Counted from the first letter of the stretch, positions 44,028 through 55,041 are shown. The stretch: DNA of 64,000 nucleotides from Rhodobacteraceae bacterium UBA6197 (GCA_002422085.1 DISZ01000009.1:34740-98739); one strand, 5' to 3'. Program-made: numbers and translations. The notes: a model not told the origin generated them from the letters alone.

Positions 44028-45590
44028 CTAAAGCATCCATTCGATCGGCAGCCACGAGGCCAGCGCTACAAAGACGCGCTGGCCTCGGGTGGCGCCAGGT
44101 TCCCGGGTAAAGACCTCGTCGGGGCGGTTTGCATGGTGCAGGGTCCAGCGCAGGGCGTGTCCGCCCTCCAGCGACAGCACATAGGCGCGGGTGGTGCCAA
44201 AGGCCTCGGCCAAGTCGGTCGCCAGTTCCGGCGAATGGATCACGACCCCCAGTTCGGTATTCAGCCAAAGCGAGCGCGGATCAAAGTTGAACGAGCCGAT
44301 AAAGACGCGGGCGCGATCGACCGAAAAGACCTTGGCGTGCAGCTTGTTGCGCGAAAAGGGCGAGGTGCCTTTGCGGTGGCGCCCCAGCAGATCCAGCTTT
44401 TGGCCCGGAGGCCGAGGGCGTTCCCCGGCGTATTCGAAAAGCCGGACCCCGGCGCGCAGCAGCGGCTTGCGGCGGTGGGCATAACCTGCGTGCACGATGC
44501 CGACATCGTTCAGCGCCAGTGAATTGGTCATCACCCGCACCCGCACCCCGCCGGCCGCAATCCTCGCCAGCGCCCGTACCCCCGCGCGGGTCGGTACCAG
44601 ATAGCCCGAGATCAGATCCATCTCGCGCTGGGGTCGCCCCAACGCATGCAGCAAGTATGGCCACAACAGGTCGCGGTCGCGCGCCCGGCCCTCGGCCTTG
44701 GCGGGGGGGTCGACGACCAGATCCGCCTTGGCCCAGAGAAACCCGGCGTCCGGCCGGTCAAACCGCGCCAGATAGCGCGCCTGCGCCAAGGCCGCCCGAT
44801 AGGCGGTGGCCTGTGGTCGCGCCAGTGTGGCCGCGCGGGTCCGCGTCAGGGACCGGGCGCGGTGGGGTGGCAAAGCGCGCAGCACATGCGCCGAGGGCAC
44901 GGCCAGAGGCGAGGCCCAATAGGCATCGAACTGTGCCGATACCTCGGACACCACCGGCCCGGCGGCGGCGATATCCATGTCCATATACATGCCCGAGCTG
45001 AAATCGTTGAAATAGTCGTCGCCGATGTTGCGCCCGCCGATGATCGCGAGCGAGGCGTCAAAGATCATCGCCTTGTTATGCATCCGCCGATTGAGGCGGG
45101 CGAAATCGAGCACATACCCCAAGCTGCGACCGCGCCGCATCGGAAACGGGTTGAACAGGCGCAACTCGACATTCGGATGGGCGGCAAAGTGGGCGAGCGT
45201 GTCATCCAGCCCGGCGGTCGAGTTGTCATCCAGCAAGAGCCGCACCCGCACGCCGCGCGCGGCGGCATCGCAAAGCGCGCCCAACAGCATCAGCCCGGCG
45301 GTATCGCGGTGCCAGATGTAATATTGCACGTCGATGCTTGAGACCGCCGCTTGGGTCAGCTCTAGCCGGGCGGCCAGCGCATCCAGCGGATCAAAGAGCG
45401 AATGGATGCCGTTCAGCCCCGGATGCTGCGCCAAGGCCCCCGCAAGAAGGCGCGGCAAAGGCGCGTCGCGTGGCGCGGGCCGCGTGGTGCCGGGCTGTCG
45501 AGGCCGGGCGGCAAGGCGGCGAAAACGTTGACGGACCGCCAAAAGGGCGACAAGGGTGGATGCGGCAACAAGGATCAGGCCGAGGATCAT
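44028..45590 (-). CDS. phospholipase D family protein (cardiolipin synthase-like)
   Basis: 520 residues from ATG 45590 (MILGLILVAASTLVALLAV, an N-terminal membrane anchor). Two HKD motifs are intact: HNKAMIFDASLAIIGGRNIGDDYF (His about 171) and HAKVFSVDRARVFIGSFNFDPRS (His about 418). It probably transfers phosphatidyl groups; whether it makes cardiolipin or hydrolyses phospholipid cannot be fixed. It resembles the YmdC/ClsC group in length and in the RNIGDDYF and GSFNFDPRS motifs. A longer upstream frame exists but the hydrophobic anchor marks this start. Convergent with rnr, 30 bases apart. Confidence 0.88.
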   Translation of the reverse strand: MILGLILVAASTLVALLAVRQRFRRLAARPRQPGTTRPAPRDAPLPRLLAGALAQHPGLNGIHSLFDPLDALAARLELTQAAVSSIDVQYYIWHRDTAGLMLLGALCDAAARGVRVRLLLDDNSTAGLDDTLAHFAAHPNVELRLFNPFPMRRGRSLGYVLDFARLNRRMHNKAMIFDASLAIIGGRNIGDDYFNDFSSGMYMDMDIAAAGPVVSEVSAQFDAYWASPLAVPSAHVLRALPPHRARSLTRTRAATLARPQATAYRAALAQARYLARFDRPDAGFLWAKADLVVDPPAKAEGRARDRDLLWPYLLHALGRPQREMDLISGYLVPTRAGVRALARIAAGGVRVRVMTNSLALNDVGIVHAGYAHRRKPLLRAGVRLFEYAGERPRPPGQKLDLLGRHRKGTSPFSRNKLHAKVFSVDRARVFIGSFNFDPRSLWLNTELGVVIHSPELATDLAEAFGTTRAYVLSLEGGHALRWTLHHANRPDEVFTREPGATRGQRVFVALASWLPIEWML

Positions 45591-45708
45591 GGCGCTTTCG
45601 GGTGCAAGACGCCTGACTATGGCCGGGAAATCGGGGGGGTGCAAATCGGCCTTGCCGGCAAACCGGGCAACAGCGCCATCGGGGCGCCGGCCGGGCCGAA
45701 ATGAAAAA

Positions 45709-45730
45709 GGCCGAGGCAACCGCCCCGGCC
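45709..45730 (-). terminator. intrinsic terminator of pckA
   Basis: On the minus strand GGCCGGGG-CGGTTG-CCTCGGCC forms an 8-bp stem with one mismatch, followed by TTTTTCATTT. It lies 24 bases after the pckA stop codon and is a good rho-independent terminator. Confidence 0.85.
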
Positions 45731-45753
45731 TTTCCTGAATGTTGCGCAGCGCC

Positions 45754-47352
<1,599 letters not shown>

Positions 47353-47423
47353 CTGCAAGCTCCCGATGCCGACACGCGGCGGTTCTTTTGTCTCTCCCGG
47401 CGCCCCGGGCCATGTAGCTACCG

Positions 47424-47451
47424 ATCCGCACAACACGGGGGTCGTGCGGAT
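47424..47451 (-). promoter_or_regulatory. inverted repeat in the pckA leader/promoter
   Basis: ATCCGCAC (47424-47431) and GTGCGGAT (47444-47451) are perfect 8-bp arms around a 12-base centre, 72-99 bases upstream of the pckA start. Either a leader hairpin or a binding site for a dimeric regulator. Confidence 0.45.
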
Positions 47452-47503
47452 GCGGCCCCTATAACATGCCGCATAAATGAAGGAACAGAATGCATTGCCG
47501 GAG

Positions 47504-47532
47504 TTAGCGCAACCATCGCCGGTTTAGCGCAA
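47504..47532. promoter_or_regulatory. paired TTAGCGCAA operator-like repeats
   Basis: TTAGCGCAA occurs at 47504-47512 and 47524-47532, 20 bases centre to centre, about two helical turns, so a regulator could bind both on one DNA face. Each copy is a near-palindrome around GCGC resembling LacI-family half-symmetric sites; the identity of the factor is not established here. Confidence 0.45.
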
Positions 47533-47693
47533 TCAACCCGAAAAGGTGAGGCAAATTAGTCAAACGTTCGTTTTTTTCAGCTTGGATGATTCGGGATTGA
47601 CCGGTGATTCGCAGATGAGAGTTGATTCCAATGGGCGGAAAGCGGAGTATGCCGTAAAAATATAACAACCAGAGCAGTTGAAGGGTACCGAAC

Positions 47694-48395
47694 ATGTCGA
47701 GGATCGCGCTGGTCGACGATGACCGGAATATTCTGACCTCCGTTTCGATGACGCTTGAAGCCGAAGGCTTTGAGGTTGAGACTTATAATGATGGGCAGTC
47801 CGCGCTGGAAGCGTTCAACAAGAGGCTGCCGGACATGGCGGTGCTGGATATCAAGATGCCGCGGATGGACGGGATGGATCTGTTGCAGCGGCTGCGACAG
47901 AAAACCTCGATGCCTGTGATTTTTCTGACCTCGAAGGACGATGAGATAGACGAGGTTCTGGGCCTGCGGATGGGCGCGGATGACTACGTGAAAAAGCCGT
48001 TCTCGCAACGCCTGCTGGTCGAACGGATCCGCTCTTTGTTGCGGCGCCAGGAAGCGATCACTACGGGTGAGGTGGCGGTCGCGGAGGAGAACAAGGTTAT
48101 CGTGCGCGGCAGTCTGACGATGGACCCGCTGCGCCATTCGGTGATTTGGCGGGGCAATGAGGTGACGCTGACGGTGACCGAGTTTCTGTTGCTGCAAGCC
48201 TTGGCGCAACGGCCCGGTTTCGTGAAGTCGCGCGATCAGTTGATGGATGTGGCTTATGACGATCAGGTCTATGTCGACGACCGCACGATCGACAGCCATA
48301 TAAAACGGTTGCGCAAGAAGATGCGGACGGCGGATGATGACTTTTCGGCCATCGAGACGCTTTACGGCATCGGTTATCGTTACAACGAAGAATGA
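47694..48395 (+). CDS. chvI: response regulator ChvI
   Basis: 233 residues, OmpR/PhoB class. Receiver domain with acidic pocket LVDDDRN, phospho-acceptor Asp52 in [11 protein letters not shown], Thr in FLTSKDDE and Lys in VKKPFSQ; the winged-helix DNA-binding domain has [28 protein letters not shown] and [16 protein letters not shown], highly characteristic of ChvI. With ChvG it controls envelope, acid and carbon-metabolism genes. Overlaps chvG by an ATGA. Confidence 0.95.
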   Translation: MSRIALVDDDRNILTSVSMTLEAEGFEVETYNDGQSALEAFNKRLPDMAVLDIKMPRMDGMDLLQRLRQKTSMPVIFLTSKDDEIDEVLGLRMGADDYVKKPFSQRLLVERIRSLLRRQEAITTGEVAVAEENKVIVRGSLTMDPLRHSVIWRGNEVTLTVTEFLLLQALAQRPGFVKSRDQLMDVAYDDQVYVDDRTIDSHIKRLRKKMRTADDDFSAIETLYGIGYRYNEE

Positions 48396-50119
48396 CGGTT
48401 ACGGTGGGGATAGGCTTGGGCAGGTCCAAACCGGCGAAGACAGATGTGGTGTTGGGCGAGGACTGGGTCGCGCCCGACACTGACAGCGATTTTGATCTTC
48501 AACACGGGCGCGCGAAACGGGGGTTCATTTCGGTGAACCGCTCGCCGTTGGCGCGCAAGATCATCACGTTCAACCTGCTGGCGATGATCGTGCTGGTGGC
48601 CGGGGTGCTGTATCTCAACCCGTTCCGCGACAGTCTGGTGTTGCAGCGCGAAAGCGGGCTGGTGACCGAGGCGCAACTGGTCGCTGATGTTTTCGAGGCG
48701 CAGTTGCCGCGTGGCGCGCCAGTCAATCTGGCGGCGGGTGACGGGATCGACGTGATTGCGACCATCGCCGGGATCGAGCTTCCCTTCGGGGCAGAGCTAT
48801 ACGTTTTCGACCCGCGCCAGACGCTGATCGGCACGTCCGAGGGCAGCGACCGTGCCCCGCGCGAAGAAGTGGCGGGCCTGGGCGTTGACGACCGCTCTAC
48901 CCTCATCACCGAATTCCTGAACCGATTGTGGGAAGGGCTTTCGGGCATTTTCGCGGGCACTGGCCAGGATTCGAAAGGCGGCAAGGCACAGGATATGGTG
49001 CGCGGTCTGGTGGCCGGAGCGCTGGGGGGCACGACGCAGATTTCGACCAACCGCGATGCCGAGGGCGAGGCGATCTTTGCCGTGGCCACACCGATCCGGC
49101 AGGGCGGAACCGTGGTCGGCGTGATCGGCGTGACCTCGGTCGCCGGTGAGATCGACCAGTTGGTCCGGGTCGAGCGCGAGCAGGTCTTGCAGATGTTCGT
49201 GATCGCGATCATCGTTTCAATCGGGCTAAGCCTCGTGCTGGCTTCGACCATTGCCAATCCGCTGTCGGATCTGGCGGCGGCCGCCGAGATCGGGCGGGAC
49301 AAGAACGCCCGCAAGATGAGCCCCTCGCGCGTGCGTATTCCCGACCTGACGGCACGGCCAGACGAGATCGGGCGACTGTCGGGCGCGATGCGGGGCATGG
49401 TGGCCGCGCTATACGACCGGATCGATTCGAACGAACAGTTTGCCGCAGATGTCGCGCATGAGATCAAGAATCCCTTGGCCAGTCTGCGCTCGGCAGTGGC
49501 GTCGCTGCATATGGTCAAGCGTGACGATCAACGCACCAGGCTTCTGGAGGTCATAGATCATGACGTGCGGCGTCTGGACCGTCTGGTCTCGGATATTTCC
49601 AACGCGTCACGGCTGGACAGCGAGTTGGTCAAGGAAGAGGAAGAGCGCTTTGATCTGCTGCATATGCTGGGCAATCTGACCGAGCATCTGGGGGCGCAGG
49701 CGGCGCAGAAGGGCGTGGACTTCATTACCGACATGCCGCCGCAACCGATCTTCATTCAGGGGCTCGAGGCGCGTCTGGCGCAGGTTTTCGTGAACCTGAT
49801 CACCAATGCGGTGTCGTTTTGCGAAGATGGCGATGCGGTCCGCGTCTGGGTGCGCAAGCGTGAAAACCGGGTGCTGGTGGTGATCGAAGATACCGGGCCG
49901 GGGATCCCCGAGGGGGCGCTGACCAAGGTGTTCAAGCGGTTCTATTCGGAACGCCCCGAGGGGCAGTTTGGCGATCACTCGGGCCTTGGGCTGGCGATCT
50001 CGAAGCAGATTGTCGAGGCGCATGGCGGGGTGATCTGGGCCGAGAATATTCGACCTACCGATGCCGACATCACCTCCGAGCCATTGGGCGCGCGGTTCGT
50101 CGTCGGCTTGCCGGTGTGA
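48392..50119 (+). CDS. chvG: sensor histidine kinase ChvG
   Basis: 575 residues. A ~55-residue cytoplasmic lead, TM1 ([19 protein letters not shown]), a ~200-residue periplasmic sensor, TM2 ([21 protein letters not shown]), HAMP, the H-box [20 protein letters not shown] (phospho-His about 356) and ATPase N, G1 and G2 boxes ([32 protein letters not shown]). The periplasmic domain is larger in Gly/Asp-rich loops ([11 protein letters not shown]). It phosphorylates ChvI. Coupled start within chvI, and immediately upstream of hprK. Confidence 0.95.
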   Translation: MTVTVGIGLGRSKPAKTDVVLGEDWVAPDTDSDFDLQHGRAKRGFISVNRSPLARKIITFNLLAMIVLVAGVLYLNPFRDSLVLQRESGLVTEAQLVADVFEAQLPRGAPVNLAAGDGIDVIATIAGIELPFGAELYVFDPRQTLIGTSEGSDRAPREEVAGLGVDDRSTLITEFLNRLWEGLSGIFAGTGQDSKGGKAQDMVRGLVAGALGGTTQISTNRDAEGEAIFAVATPIRQGGTVVGVIGVTSVAGEIDQLVRVEREQVLQMFVIAIIVSIGLSLVLASTIANPLSDLAAAAEIGRDKNARKMSPSRVRIPDLTARPDEIGRLSGAMRGMVAALYDRIDSNEQFAADVAHEIKNPLASLRSAVASLHMVKRDDQRTRLLEVIDHDVRRLDRLVSDISNASRLDSELVKEEEERFDLLHMLGNLTEHLGAQAAQKGVDFITDMPPQPIFIQGLEARLAQVFVNLITNAVSFCEDGDAVRVWVRKRENRVLVVIEDTGPGIPEGALTKVFKRFYSERPEGQFGDHSGLGLAISKQIVEAHGGVIWAENIRPTDADITSEPLGARFVVGLPV

Positions 50120-50144
50120 CCGGCGTGGTCTGGCAGGGGGTCGC

Positions 50145-50576
50145 ATGACAGCGCAACCGGTCAGCACCACGGTTCATGCCAGCGCAGTGGCGCTGGACGG
50201 GCGGGGGGTTCTGATCCTTGGCGCGTCGGGGACCGGAAAATCCACGCTCGCATTGGAATTGCTGGCGCTGGGAGCGCGGTTGATTGCGGACGATCAGACC
50301 ATTCTCGAGGCGCGCGCAGAGGTTCTTTTCGCCCGTGCGCCCGCCCCGATCCGGGGTCTGATCGAGGCGCGCGGACTGGGCCTCTTGCGCGCCGATCCGG
50401 TTGATGACGTGGCGCTTTCCCTGGTGGTCGATCTGGACCGTGACGAAGAGGACCGCCTGCCACCCTGTCGAAAATGGCAGGTGCTGGGGTGCACGATTCC
50501 GCTTGTGCTGCGCGTGCGAGCACCGCACTTTCCTGCTGGAATCATGCAGTATTTGCGGGCGGGGAGAGCGGCGTGA
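50145..50576 (+). CDS. hprK: HPr kinase/phosphorylase, short form
   Basis: 143 residues from ATG 50145, the short alphaproteobacterial type lacking the N-terminal domain of Gram-positive HprK. Walker [10 protein letters not shown] (26-34), LIADDQTIL and the HprK signature [13 protein letters not shown] are present. It would phosphorylate HPr on the regulatory Ser (Ser47 of the HPr encoded three genes downstream). Its stop overlaps the GTG of rapZ. Gene order chvG-hprK-EIIA-HPr is a conserved alphaproteobacterial module linking PTS signalling to ChvGI. Confidence 0.92.
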   Translation: MTAQPVSTTVHASAVALDGRGVLILGASGTGKSTLALELLALGARLIADDQTILEARAEVLFARAPAPIRGLIEARGLGLLRADPVDDVALSLVVDLDRDEEDRLPPCRKWQVLGCTIPLVLRVRAPHFPAGIMQYLRAGRAA

Positions 50577-51508
50577 CCGAGGTTCAGACCGACATCATTG
50601 CGGCGCAGGGCAAAGCGGGTCAAAGAGTGGTGCTGGTAACCGGGCCGTCTGGTGCGGGTCGGTCGACGGCGATTTCGGCGCTGGAAGATCTGGGCTATGA
50701 AGCGATCGACAACCTGCCGCTCAGCCTTGTGCCACGGTTGCTGGACGGGCCGGCGCTGGCGCATCCCGTGGCGCTGGGCGTTGATGTGCGCAACCGTGAC
50801 TTTGCCGCGACGCGCCTGATCGAGATGATCGACCGGCTGACGCGGACACCCGAACTCTGGCTGGAGGTGCTTTATCTGGACGCCAGCCCCGACGCGCTGG
50901 TGCGCCGCTATTCGGAAACGCGGCGGCGGCACCCGCTGGCGCCAGAAGACGCACCGCTGCGGGGCATCACACAGGAAATCGACATTCTGGCACCGATCCG
51001 GGCGCGCGCCGATGTGTTGATCGACACGACAGACCTCAGCCCGCATGATTTGCGCGCCGAGTTGGAGCACTGGTTTGCGGTCGGGTCCGGCACGCGGTTG
51101 GCAATATCGTTGCACAGTTTCAGCTACAAGCGGGGGGTGCCGCGTGGTCTGGACATGATGTTCGATTGTCGATTCCTGGCCAATCCGCATTGGGTCGAGC
51201 CGCTGCGCGCGCTGGACGGGCGTGATCGGGCCGTGGCCGATTATGTGGCCGCAGATCCGCGCTTTGGAGCTTTCTTTACACAGGTGCGCGATCTTCTACT
51301 GTTTTTGTTGCCCGCGCATGTTGAAGAGGGCAAGAGCCATCTTGCGATCGGATTCGGTTGCACCGGCGGGCAGCATCGCTCTGTTGCCGTTACGGAAAGC
51401 ATGGCCAAAGCGCTTGCGGAGGCTGGGTGGCAGGTGTCTAGACGGCACCGTGAATTGGAGCGGTTGGGCATGTCTCAGCCGGTGGTGAAATCGGGAAGCG
51501 GCGCGTGA
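50573..51508 (+). CDS. rapZ: RapZ/YvcJ-family nucleotide-binding regulator
   Basis: 311 residues from GTG 50573 ([12 protein letters not shown]), coupled to hprK by GTGA. The P-loop reads [16 protein letters not shown], followed by [10 protein letters not shown]; the C-terminal domain has [38 protein letters not shown] and [16 protein letters not shown], all RapZ hallmarks. In enterics RapZ is an RNase E adaptor controlling GlmS sRNAs; in alphaproteobacteria its targets are unclear. Insertion between hprK and EIIA follows the conserved locus. Confidence 0.95.
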   Translation: MTEVQTDIIAAQGKAGQRVVLVTGPSGAGRSTAISALEDLGYEAIDNLPLSLVPRLLDGPALAHPVALGVDVRNRDFAATRLIEMIDRLTRTPELWLEVLYLDASPDALVRRYSETRRRHPLAPEDAPLRGITQEIDILAPIRARADVLIDTTDLSPHDLRAELEHWFAVGSGTRLAISLHSFSYKRGVPRGLDMMFDCRFLANPHWVEPLRALDGRDRAVADYVAADPRFGAFFTQVRDLLLFLLPAHVEEGKSHLAIGFGCTGGQHRSVAVTESMAKALAEAGWQVSRRHRELERLGMSQPVVKSGSGA

Positions 51509-51906
51509 TCGGCATTGTGATCGTGGCACATGGGGGGCTGGCGCGGGAATACCTCGCGGCAATCGAACATGTCGTCGGCCCGCAAGAGGGTATTCGCGCC
51601 ATCACCATTGAAGACGACCACGACCGCAGTGCGAAACAGGCGGAAATCGGCGCTGCCGCCGATGCGGTCGATGTGGGCGACGGGGTGGTCGTGGTGACGG
51701 ACATGTTCGGCGGTTCGCCCTCGAACCTGAGTCTTCTGGCTTGCGCTTCGCGTGATCGCGAGATTGTCTATGGTGCCAATCTGCCGTTGCTGATCAAACT
51801 GGCCAAATCGCGCCAGCTTGACGTTGCGCAGGCGGTAGAAGCGGCACTGGACGCCGGGCGAAAATATATCAATAGTTACTCTGCCTCGGGAACTACGGGA
51901 AAATGA
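51505..51906 (+). CDS. PTS EIIA component, mannose family
   Basis: 133 residues from GTG 51505, overlapping rapZ (GTGA). [20 protein letters not shown] contains the phospho-histidine (His9) of the EIIA-Man fold; [15 protein letters not shown] is the second signature. No IIB, IIC or IID components are nearby, so this EIIA probably signals rather than transports. ATGA overlap with ptsH. Confidence 0.92.
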   Translation: MIGIVIVAHGGLAREYLAAIEHVVGPQEGIRAITIEDDHDRSAKQAEIGAAADAVDVGDGVVVVTDMFGGSPSNLSLLACASRDREIVYGANLPLLIKLAKSRQLDVAQAVEAALDAGRKYINSYSASGTTGK

Positions 51907-52175
51907 GCGGAACGAAGACCCTGAAAATCGTCAACGAAAAGGGTCTTCATGCCCGCGCTTCGGCCCGTTTTGTCGAGGTCGTCGAAGCACATGATGCGCG
52001 CGCCGAAGTCGAAAAGGACGGGATGCGGGTGTCAGGCGACAGTATCATGGGGCTTTTGATGCTGGCTGCATCGAAGGGAACCACGATCGAGGTTACTACC
52101 AGCGGTGTCGAGGCTGAAAAGCTGTCGCAGGCGCTGTTGGCGCTGGTGTCCAGCCGTTTCGGCGAAGATTTCTGA
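51903..52175 (+). CDS. ptsH: HPr phosphocarrier protein
   Basis: 90 residues. EI-phosphorylated His16 in EKGLHARASARFVEVV and the HprK target Ser47 in VSGDSIMGLLMLAASKG are both conserved, so the protein can carry both modifications. It relays phosphate to the EIIA encoded directly upstream. EI is not in the window. Last gene of the coupled hprK-rapZ-EIIA-ptsH run; an acyltransferase gene follows after 5 bases. Confidence 0.95.
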   Translation: MSGTKTLKIVNEKGLHARASARFVEVVEAHDARAEVEKDGMRVSGDSIMGLLMLAASKGTTIEVTTSGVEAEKLSQALLALVSSRFGEDF

Positions 52176-52180
52176 GCGTC

Positions 52181-53059
52181 GTGAAAGGCATGCCACCCAT
52201 GGTGGACGGAACGAACATTTCTGCCGGGCGTCCGGAGGCCAAAGCCTATGACATGGGGCGGCTGTCTTACGCGGGCACGTTTACCAACCCGTGGAAGGCT
52301 AATACCATCCGCACGATCGAATGGGCCACGGCCAAGCTGAAACTGCTTCGGCTTATTCGCCAGTTCGAACGCCAGGGCGCGCCCTTCGGGCAAGCGTTCT
52401 GGCCGCAGGCGTTGCAGATCATGGGGATCGAGGTGACGACCCCGGACAGCCAGATCGCGCAGATCCCCGCCACGGGGCCGCTGGTGGTGGTCGCCAACCA
52501 TCCGCATGGCTTGGTTGATGGCATGGTGATGGCCGAGCTGATCGGCCGGGTCCGCACCGACTACAAGATTCTGACGCGTTCATTGCTGACCGGAATTCCC
52601 GAGATTGCCGAGTTCCTGATTCCGGTGCCTTTCCCGCATGAGCAAAACGCCCGCCAGGAAGGGCTGGCGATGCGCAACGCCTGTATGGCACAGCTCAGGG
52701 CGGGGGGCGTGATCGTGCTGTTTCCGGCGGGCAAGGTCGCGGCGTCTGAAACGCTGTTTGGCCCCGCGATCGAGGCCGAGTGGAACCCGTTCACCGCCAA
52801 GATGCTGGCGCGGTCGGGCGCGTCGGTGCTGCCGATCCGTTTTCGCGGGCGCAACACGCGCACCTATCAGATCGCCAACAAGCTGTCGGCCACGTTACGC
52901 CAGGGGCTTTTGCTGCACGAAATCAAGGCGGCCCTGAACAAGCCGCAAGGCCCGGTGATCGGTGCCCCGATCGGCCCCAAGGCGCTGGCGGAATGGTCGT
53001 CAAATCCGCGCGGTCTTTTGGCGTGGCTTCGTGACCATACGCTATCGCTGGAAGACTGA
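52181..53059 (+). CDS. lysophospholipid acyltransferase (hemolysin-like) family protein
   Basis: Up to 292 residues; GTG 52181, ATG 52190 or ATG 52199 are all possible, and ATG 52199 has the best-spaced AAAGG. The acyltransferase motif NHPHGLVDGMVMAEL (catalytic His/Asp), the second block KILTRSLLTGIPEIAEFLIPVPF and GGVIVLFPAGKVA are visible. It acylates lysophospholipids or related acceptors (OlsA/PlsC superfamily). Close spacing to ptsH suggests co-transcription, but no functional link is obvious. Convergent with hbd, 16 bases apart. Confidence 0.82.
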   Translation: MKGMPPMVDGTNISAGRPEAKAYDMGRLSYAGTFTNPWKANTIRTIEWATAKLKLLRLIRQFERQGAPFGQAFWPQALQIMGIEVTTPDSQIAQIPATGPLVVVANHPHGLVDGMVMAELIGRVRTDYKILTRSLLTGIPEIAEFLIPVPFPHEQNARQEGLAMRNACMAQLRAGGVIVLFPAGKVAASETLFGPAIEAEWNPFTAKMLARSGASVLPIRFRGRNTRTYQIANKLSATLRQGLLLHEIKAALNKPQGPVIGAPIGPKALAEWSSNPRGLLAWLRDHTLSLED

Positions 53060-53075
53060 CCCGAAGGTTCGCCGT

Positions 53076-53951
53076 CTAGCGCGTCGGAACCGGAACTTCG
53101 CCGCGGTAGTCGTAAAAACCACGCCCGGTCTTGCGCCCCAGCCAACCAGCCTCGACGTATTTTGTCAGCAGCGGGCAGGGCCGATATTTGGTATCGGCCA
53201 ATCCTTCGTGCAGCACGTTCATGATGGCAAGGCAGGTATCGAGCCCGATAAAATCGGCCAGCTCCAACGGCCCCATCGGGTGGTTCGCACCCAGTTTGAG
53301 CGACTCGTCGATGGATTTGACGTTCCCGACACCCTCATAAAGCGTATAGACCGCTTCGTTGATCATCGGCATGAGAATCCGGTTGACGATAAACGCCGGA
53401 AAGTCTTCGGCCGAGGCGGCGGTCTTGCCCAGGCGTTCGACCACTTCGACCAAGGCCTTGTAGGTCGGCTGGTCGGTGGCGATGCCGCGGATCAGTTCGA
53501 CCAGTTGCATCACCGGCACCGGGTTCATGAAATGGAAACCCATGAATTTCTCAGGCCGGTCGGTCCGCGAGGCCAGCCGCGTGATCGAAATTGACGAGGT
53601 GTTCGAGGTCAGGATCGTGGTTGGTTTCAGATGCGGCAGCAGGTCCTCGAAGATCGCCTGTTTCACGGTCTCGCGCTCGGTTGCGGCTTCGATCACCAGG
53701 TCAGTCTGCCCCAACTCCGCAAGCTTCAGCGTGGTCTTGATCCGGCTCATCGCATCGGCTTTCGCCTCGGCCGTGACCTTGCCGCGCGAAACCTGACGTT
53801 CGATATTGCGGTCGATCAGCGCGACGGCCTTGTCCAACCCGTCCTGGCTGATGTCATTGAGCAGCACATCATAGCCCGCCAGCGCAAATACATGCGCGAT
53901 ACCGTTGCCCATCTGCCCCGCGCCGACAATGCCCACAGACTGAATGCTCAT
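53076..53951 (-). CDS. hbd: 3-hydroxybutyryl-CoA dehydrogenase
   Basis: 291 residues from ATG 53951. Rossmann NAD motif IQSVGIVGAGQMGNGIAHVFALAGYDV, the catalytic His/Asn block GFHFMNPVPVMQLVELIRG, and the C-terminal helical domain with AFIVNRILMPMINEAVYTLYEGV, GPLELADFIGLDTCLAIM. It interconverts acetoacetyl-CoA and 3-hydroxybutyryl-CoA. In many Rhodobacterales it lies in the same cluster as etfBA; here an opposite-strand gene separates them. Confidence 0.93.
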   Translation of the reverse strand: MSIQSVGIVGAGQMGNGIAHVFALAGYDVLLNDISQDGLDKAVALIDRNIERQVSRGKVTAEAKADAMSRIKTTLKLAELGQTDLVIEAATERETVKQAIFEDLLPHLKPTTILTSNTSSISITRLASRTDRPEKFMGFHFMNPVPVMQLVELIRGIATDQPTYKALVEVVERLGKTAASAEDFPAFIVNRILMPMINEAVYTLYEGVGNVKSIDESLKLGANHPMGPLELADFIGLDTCLAIMNVLHEGLADTKYRPCPLLTKYVEAGWLGRKTGRGFYDYRGEVPVPTR

Positions 53952-54103
53952 TTCCGACCTCATCCTTGTTCGAGGCAGACAATAAGCGGCGCGTCCATCG
54001 GGGCGCAAGGCATAAGCGGATAGATTGCATTTTCGCTTTAGCCCTTTGGCAATGGTTCCACGTCAATTTGGCCGTGGGTGAGTCGAATATCAAGGTGGGA
54101 ACA

Positions 54104-54925
54104 ATGGCTTTTGAACATCAGGGCAATGGCGCCCTAGATTATTTTCCGTGCCGCTATGGCAAATCGAAACTGCTGTTTCGCGGGCCGCGGCGCAAGCTTG
54201 ATCAGCCATTTTGTGCGGCGATGGGCGGGACGGAAACCTATGGGAAATTCGTCGCCGACCCGTGGCCGGCGCTGCTCGAGTCGCGGCTGGGGATCGCGGT
54301 GGTCAATTTCGGCTATCTCAATGCCGGGATCGACGTTTTCGTGAATGAACCGCAAATGGCCGAGGCCTCGAAGGCGGCCAAGGTCACCATCGTCCAACTG
54401 ATGGGGGCGCAGAACATGTCGAACCGCTACTATGCGGTCCACCCGCGCCGCAATGACCGCTTCTTGCGCGCCTCAAACCAGATGCGCAGCGTGTTTCCCG
54501 AAGTGGATTTTACCGAGTTCAACTTTACACGCCATATGCTTTCGGCCCTGCGCGACCGCGCGCCGGATCGCTATGAGCTTCTCGCACAAGAGCTGCGCAA
54601 TTCCTGGACCGCCCGGATGAAACTGCTTTTGGACAGGATCGAGGGCCGCGTGGCGCTGCTCTGGCTTGGCGAATACCGTGCATCGGCCGCGCGTGACGGG
54701 CTGGGTCCGGACCCGGTTCTGGTCAGCGCCGAAATGGTCGCACAGATTCGGCCTCGTGTCGCCGAGCTGATCCGGGTGGACCCCTCGCCAAGCGCGCGAA
54801 GCATGGGCACTGCGGGCATGTGCTACGGTGAGTTGGACGAGCCGGCCGCCGCGGAAATGCCGGGACCGCGCGTGCACCAAGAGGTCGCCGAAGCTCTGGC
54901 GCCGGTTCTGGCGCGGATGATCTGA
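54104..54925 (+). CDS. DUF6473-like protein
   Basis: 273 residues from ATG 54104 (AAGGTGGGA upstream). Begins MAFEHQGNGALDYFPCRYGKSKLLFRGPRRKLDQPF, then CAAMGGTETYGKFV and VVNFGYLNAGIDVFVNEPQ; SGNH/GSCFA-like features (GGTETYG, NAGID) suggest a hydrolase-like fold. I associate it with the Rhodobacteraceae DUF6473 family with moderate certainty. A sulfotransferase-adjacent or surface-polysaccharide role cannot be claimed from sequence. It sits alone on the plus strand between hbd and etfA, both minus. Confidence 0.65.
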   Translation: MAFEHQGNGALDYFPCRYGKSKLLFRGPRRKLDQPFCAAMGGTETYGKFVADPWPALLESRLGIAVVNFGYLNAGIDVFVNEPQMAEASKAAKVTIVQLMGAQNMSNRYYAVHPRRNDRFLRASNQMRSVFPEVDFTEFNFTRHMLSALRDRAPDRYELLAQELRNSWTARMKLLLDRIEGRVALLWLGEYRASAARDGLGPDPVLVSAEMVAQIRPRVAELIRVDPSPSARSMGTAGMCYGELDEPAAAEMPGPRVHQEVAEALAPVLARMI

Positions 54926-54929
54926 TGCC

Positions 54930-54956
54930 AAAGCCCCGCCAGATTGGCGGGGCTTT
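54930..54956. terminator. bidirectional terminator after DUF6473-like gene
   Basis: AAAGCCCCGCC-AGATT-GGCGGGGCTTT is a perfect 11-bp stem with 5-base loop, starting 5 bases after the stop codon. The A/T flanks give a usable U-run in both directions. Confidence 0.9.
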
Positions 54957-54987
54957 GATCTTCCTGTCTGGCTATAAAAAGCGCTTT

Positions 54988-55036
54988 GCTTCTATTTGGC
55001 GCAAATACTCCGGGGGTGTGGGGGCAGCGCCCCCAC
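54988..55036. repeat. dispersed half-site plus GTGGGGGC hairpin (element H)
   Basis: GCTTCTATTTGGCGCAAATA then CTCCGGGGGTG is the half-site variant seen in F and C; it is followed by GTGGGGGC-AGC-GCCCCCAC (55018-55036). It lies directly after the previous terminator and 6 bases before the stop codon of convergent etfA. Confidence 0.8.
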
Positions 55037-55041
55037 CGGCC

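Larger units (their letters stand above)
47353..47693. other. pckA-chvI divergent regulatory region
   Basis: The only gene-free stretch above 300 bases. It contains an 8-bp-arm inverted repeat near pckA (47424-47451), two TTAGCGCAA repeats 20 bases apart (47504-47532), and an AT-richer chvI-proximal half (47550-47690, including TTGACCGGTG at about 47597 as a possible -35) ending with GAAGG ahead of the chvI ATG. No small ORF or RNA gene is evident. Confidence 0.6.
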
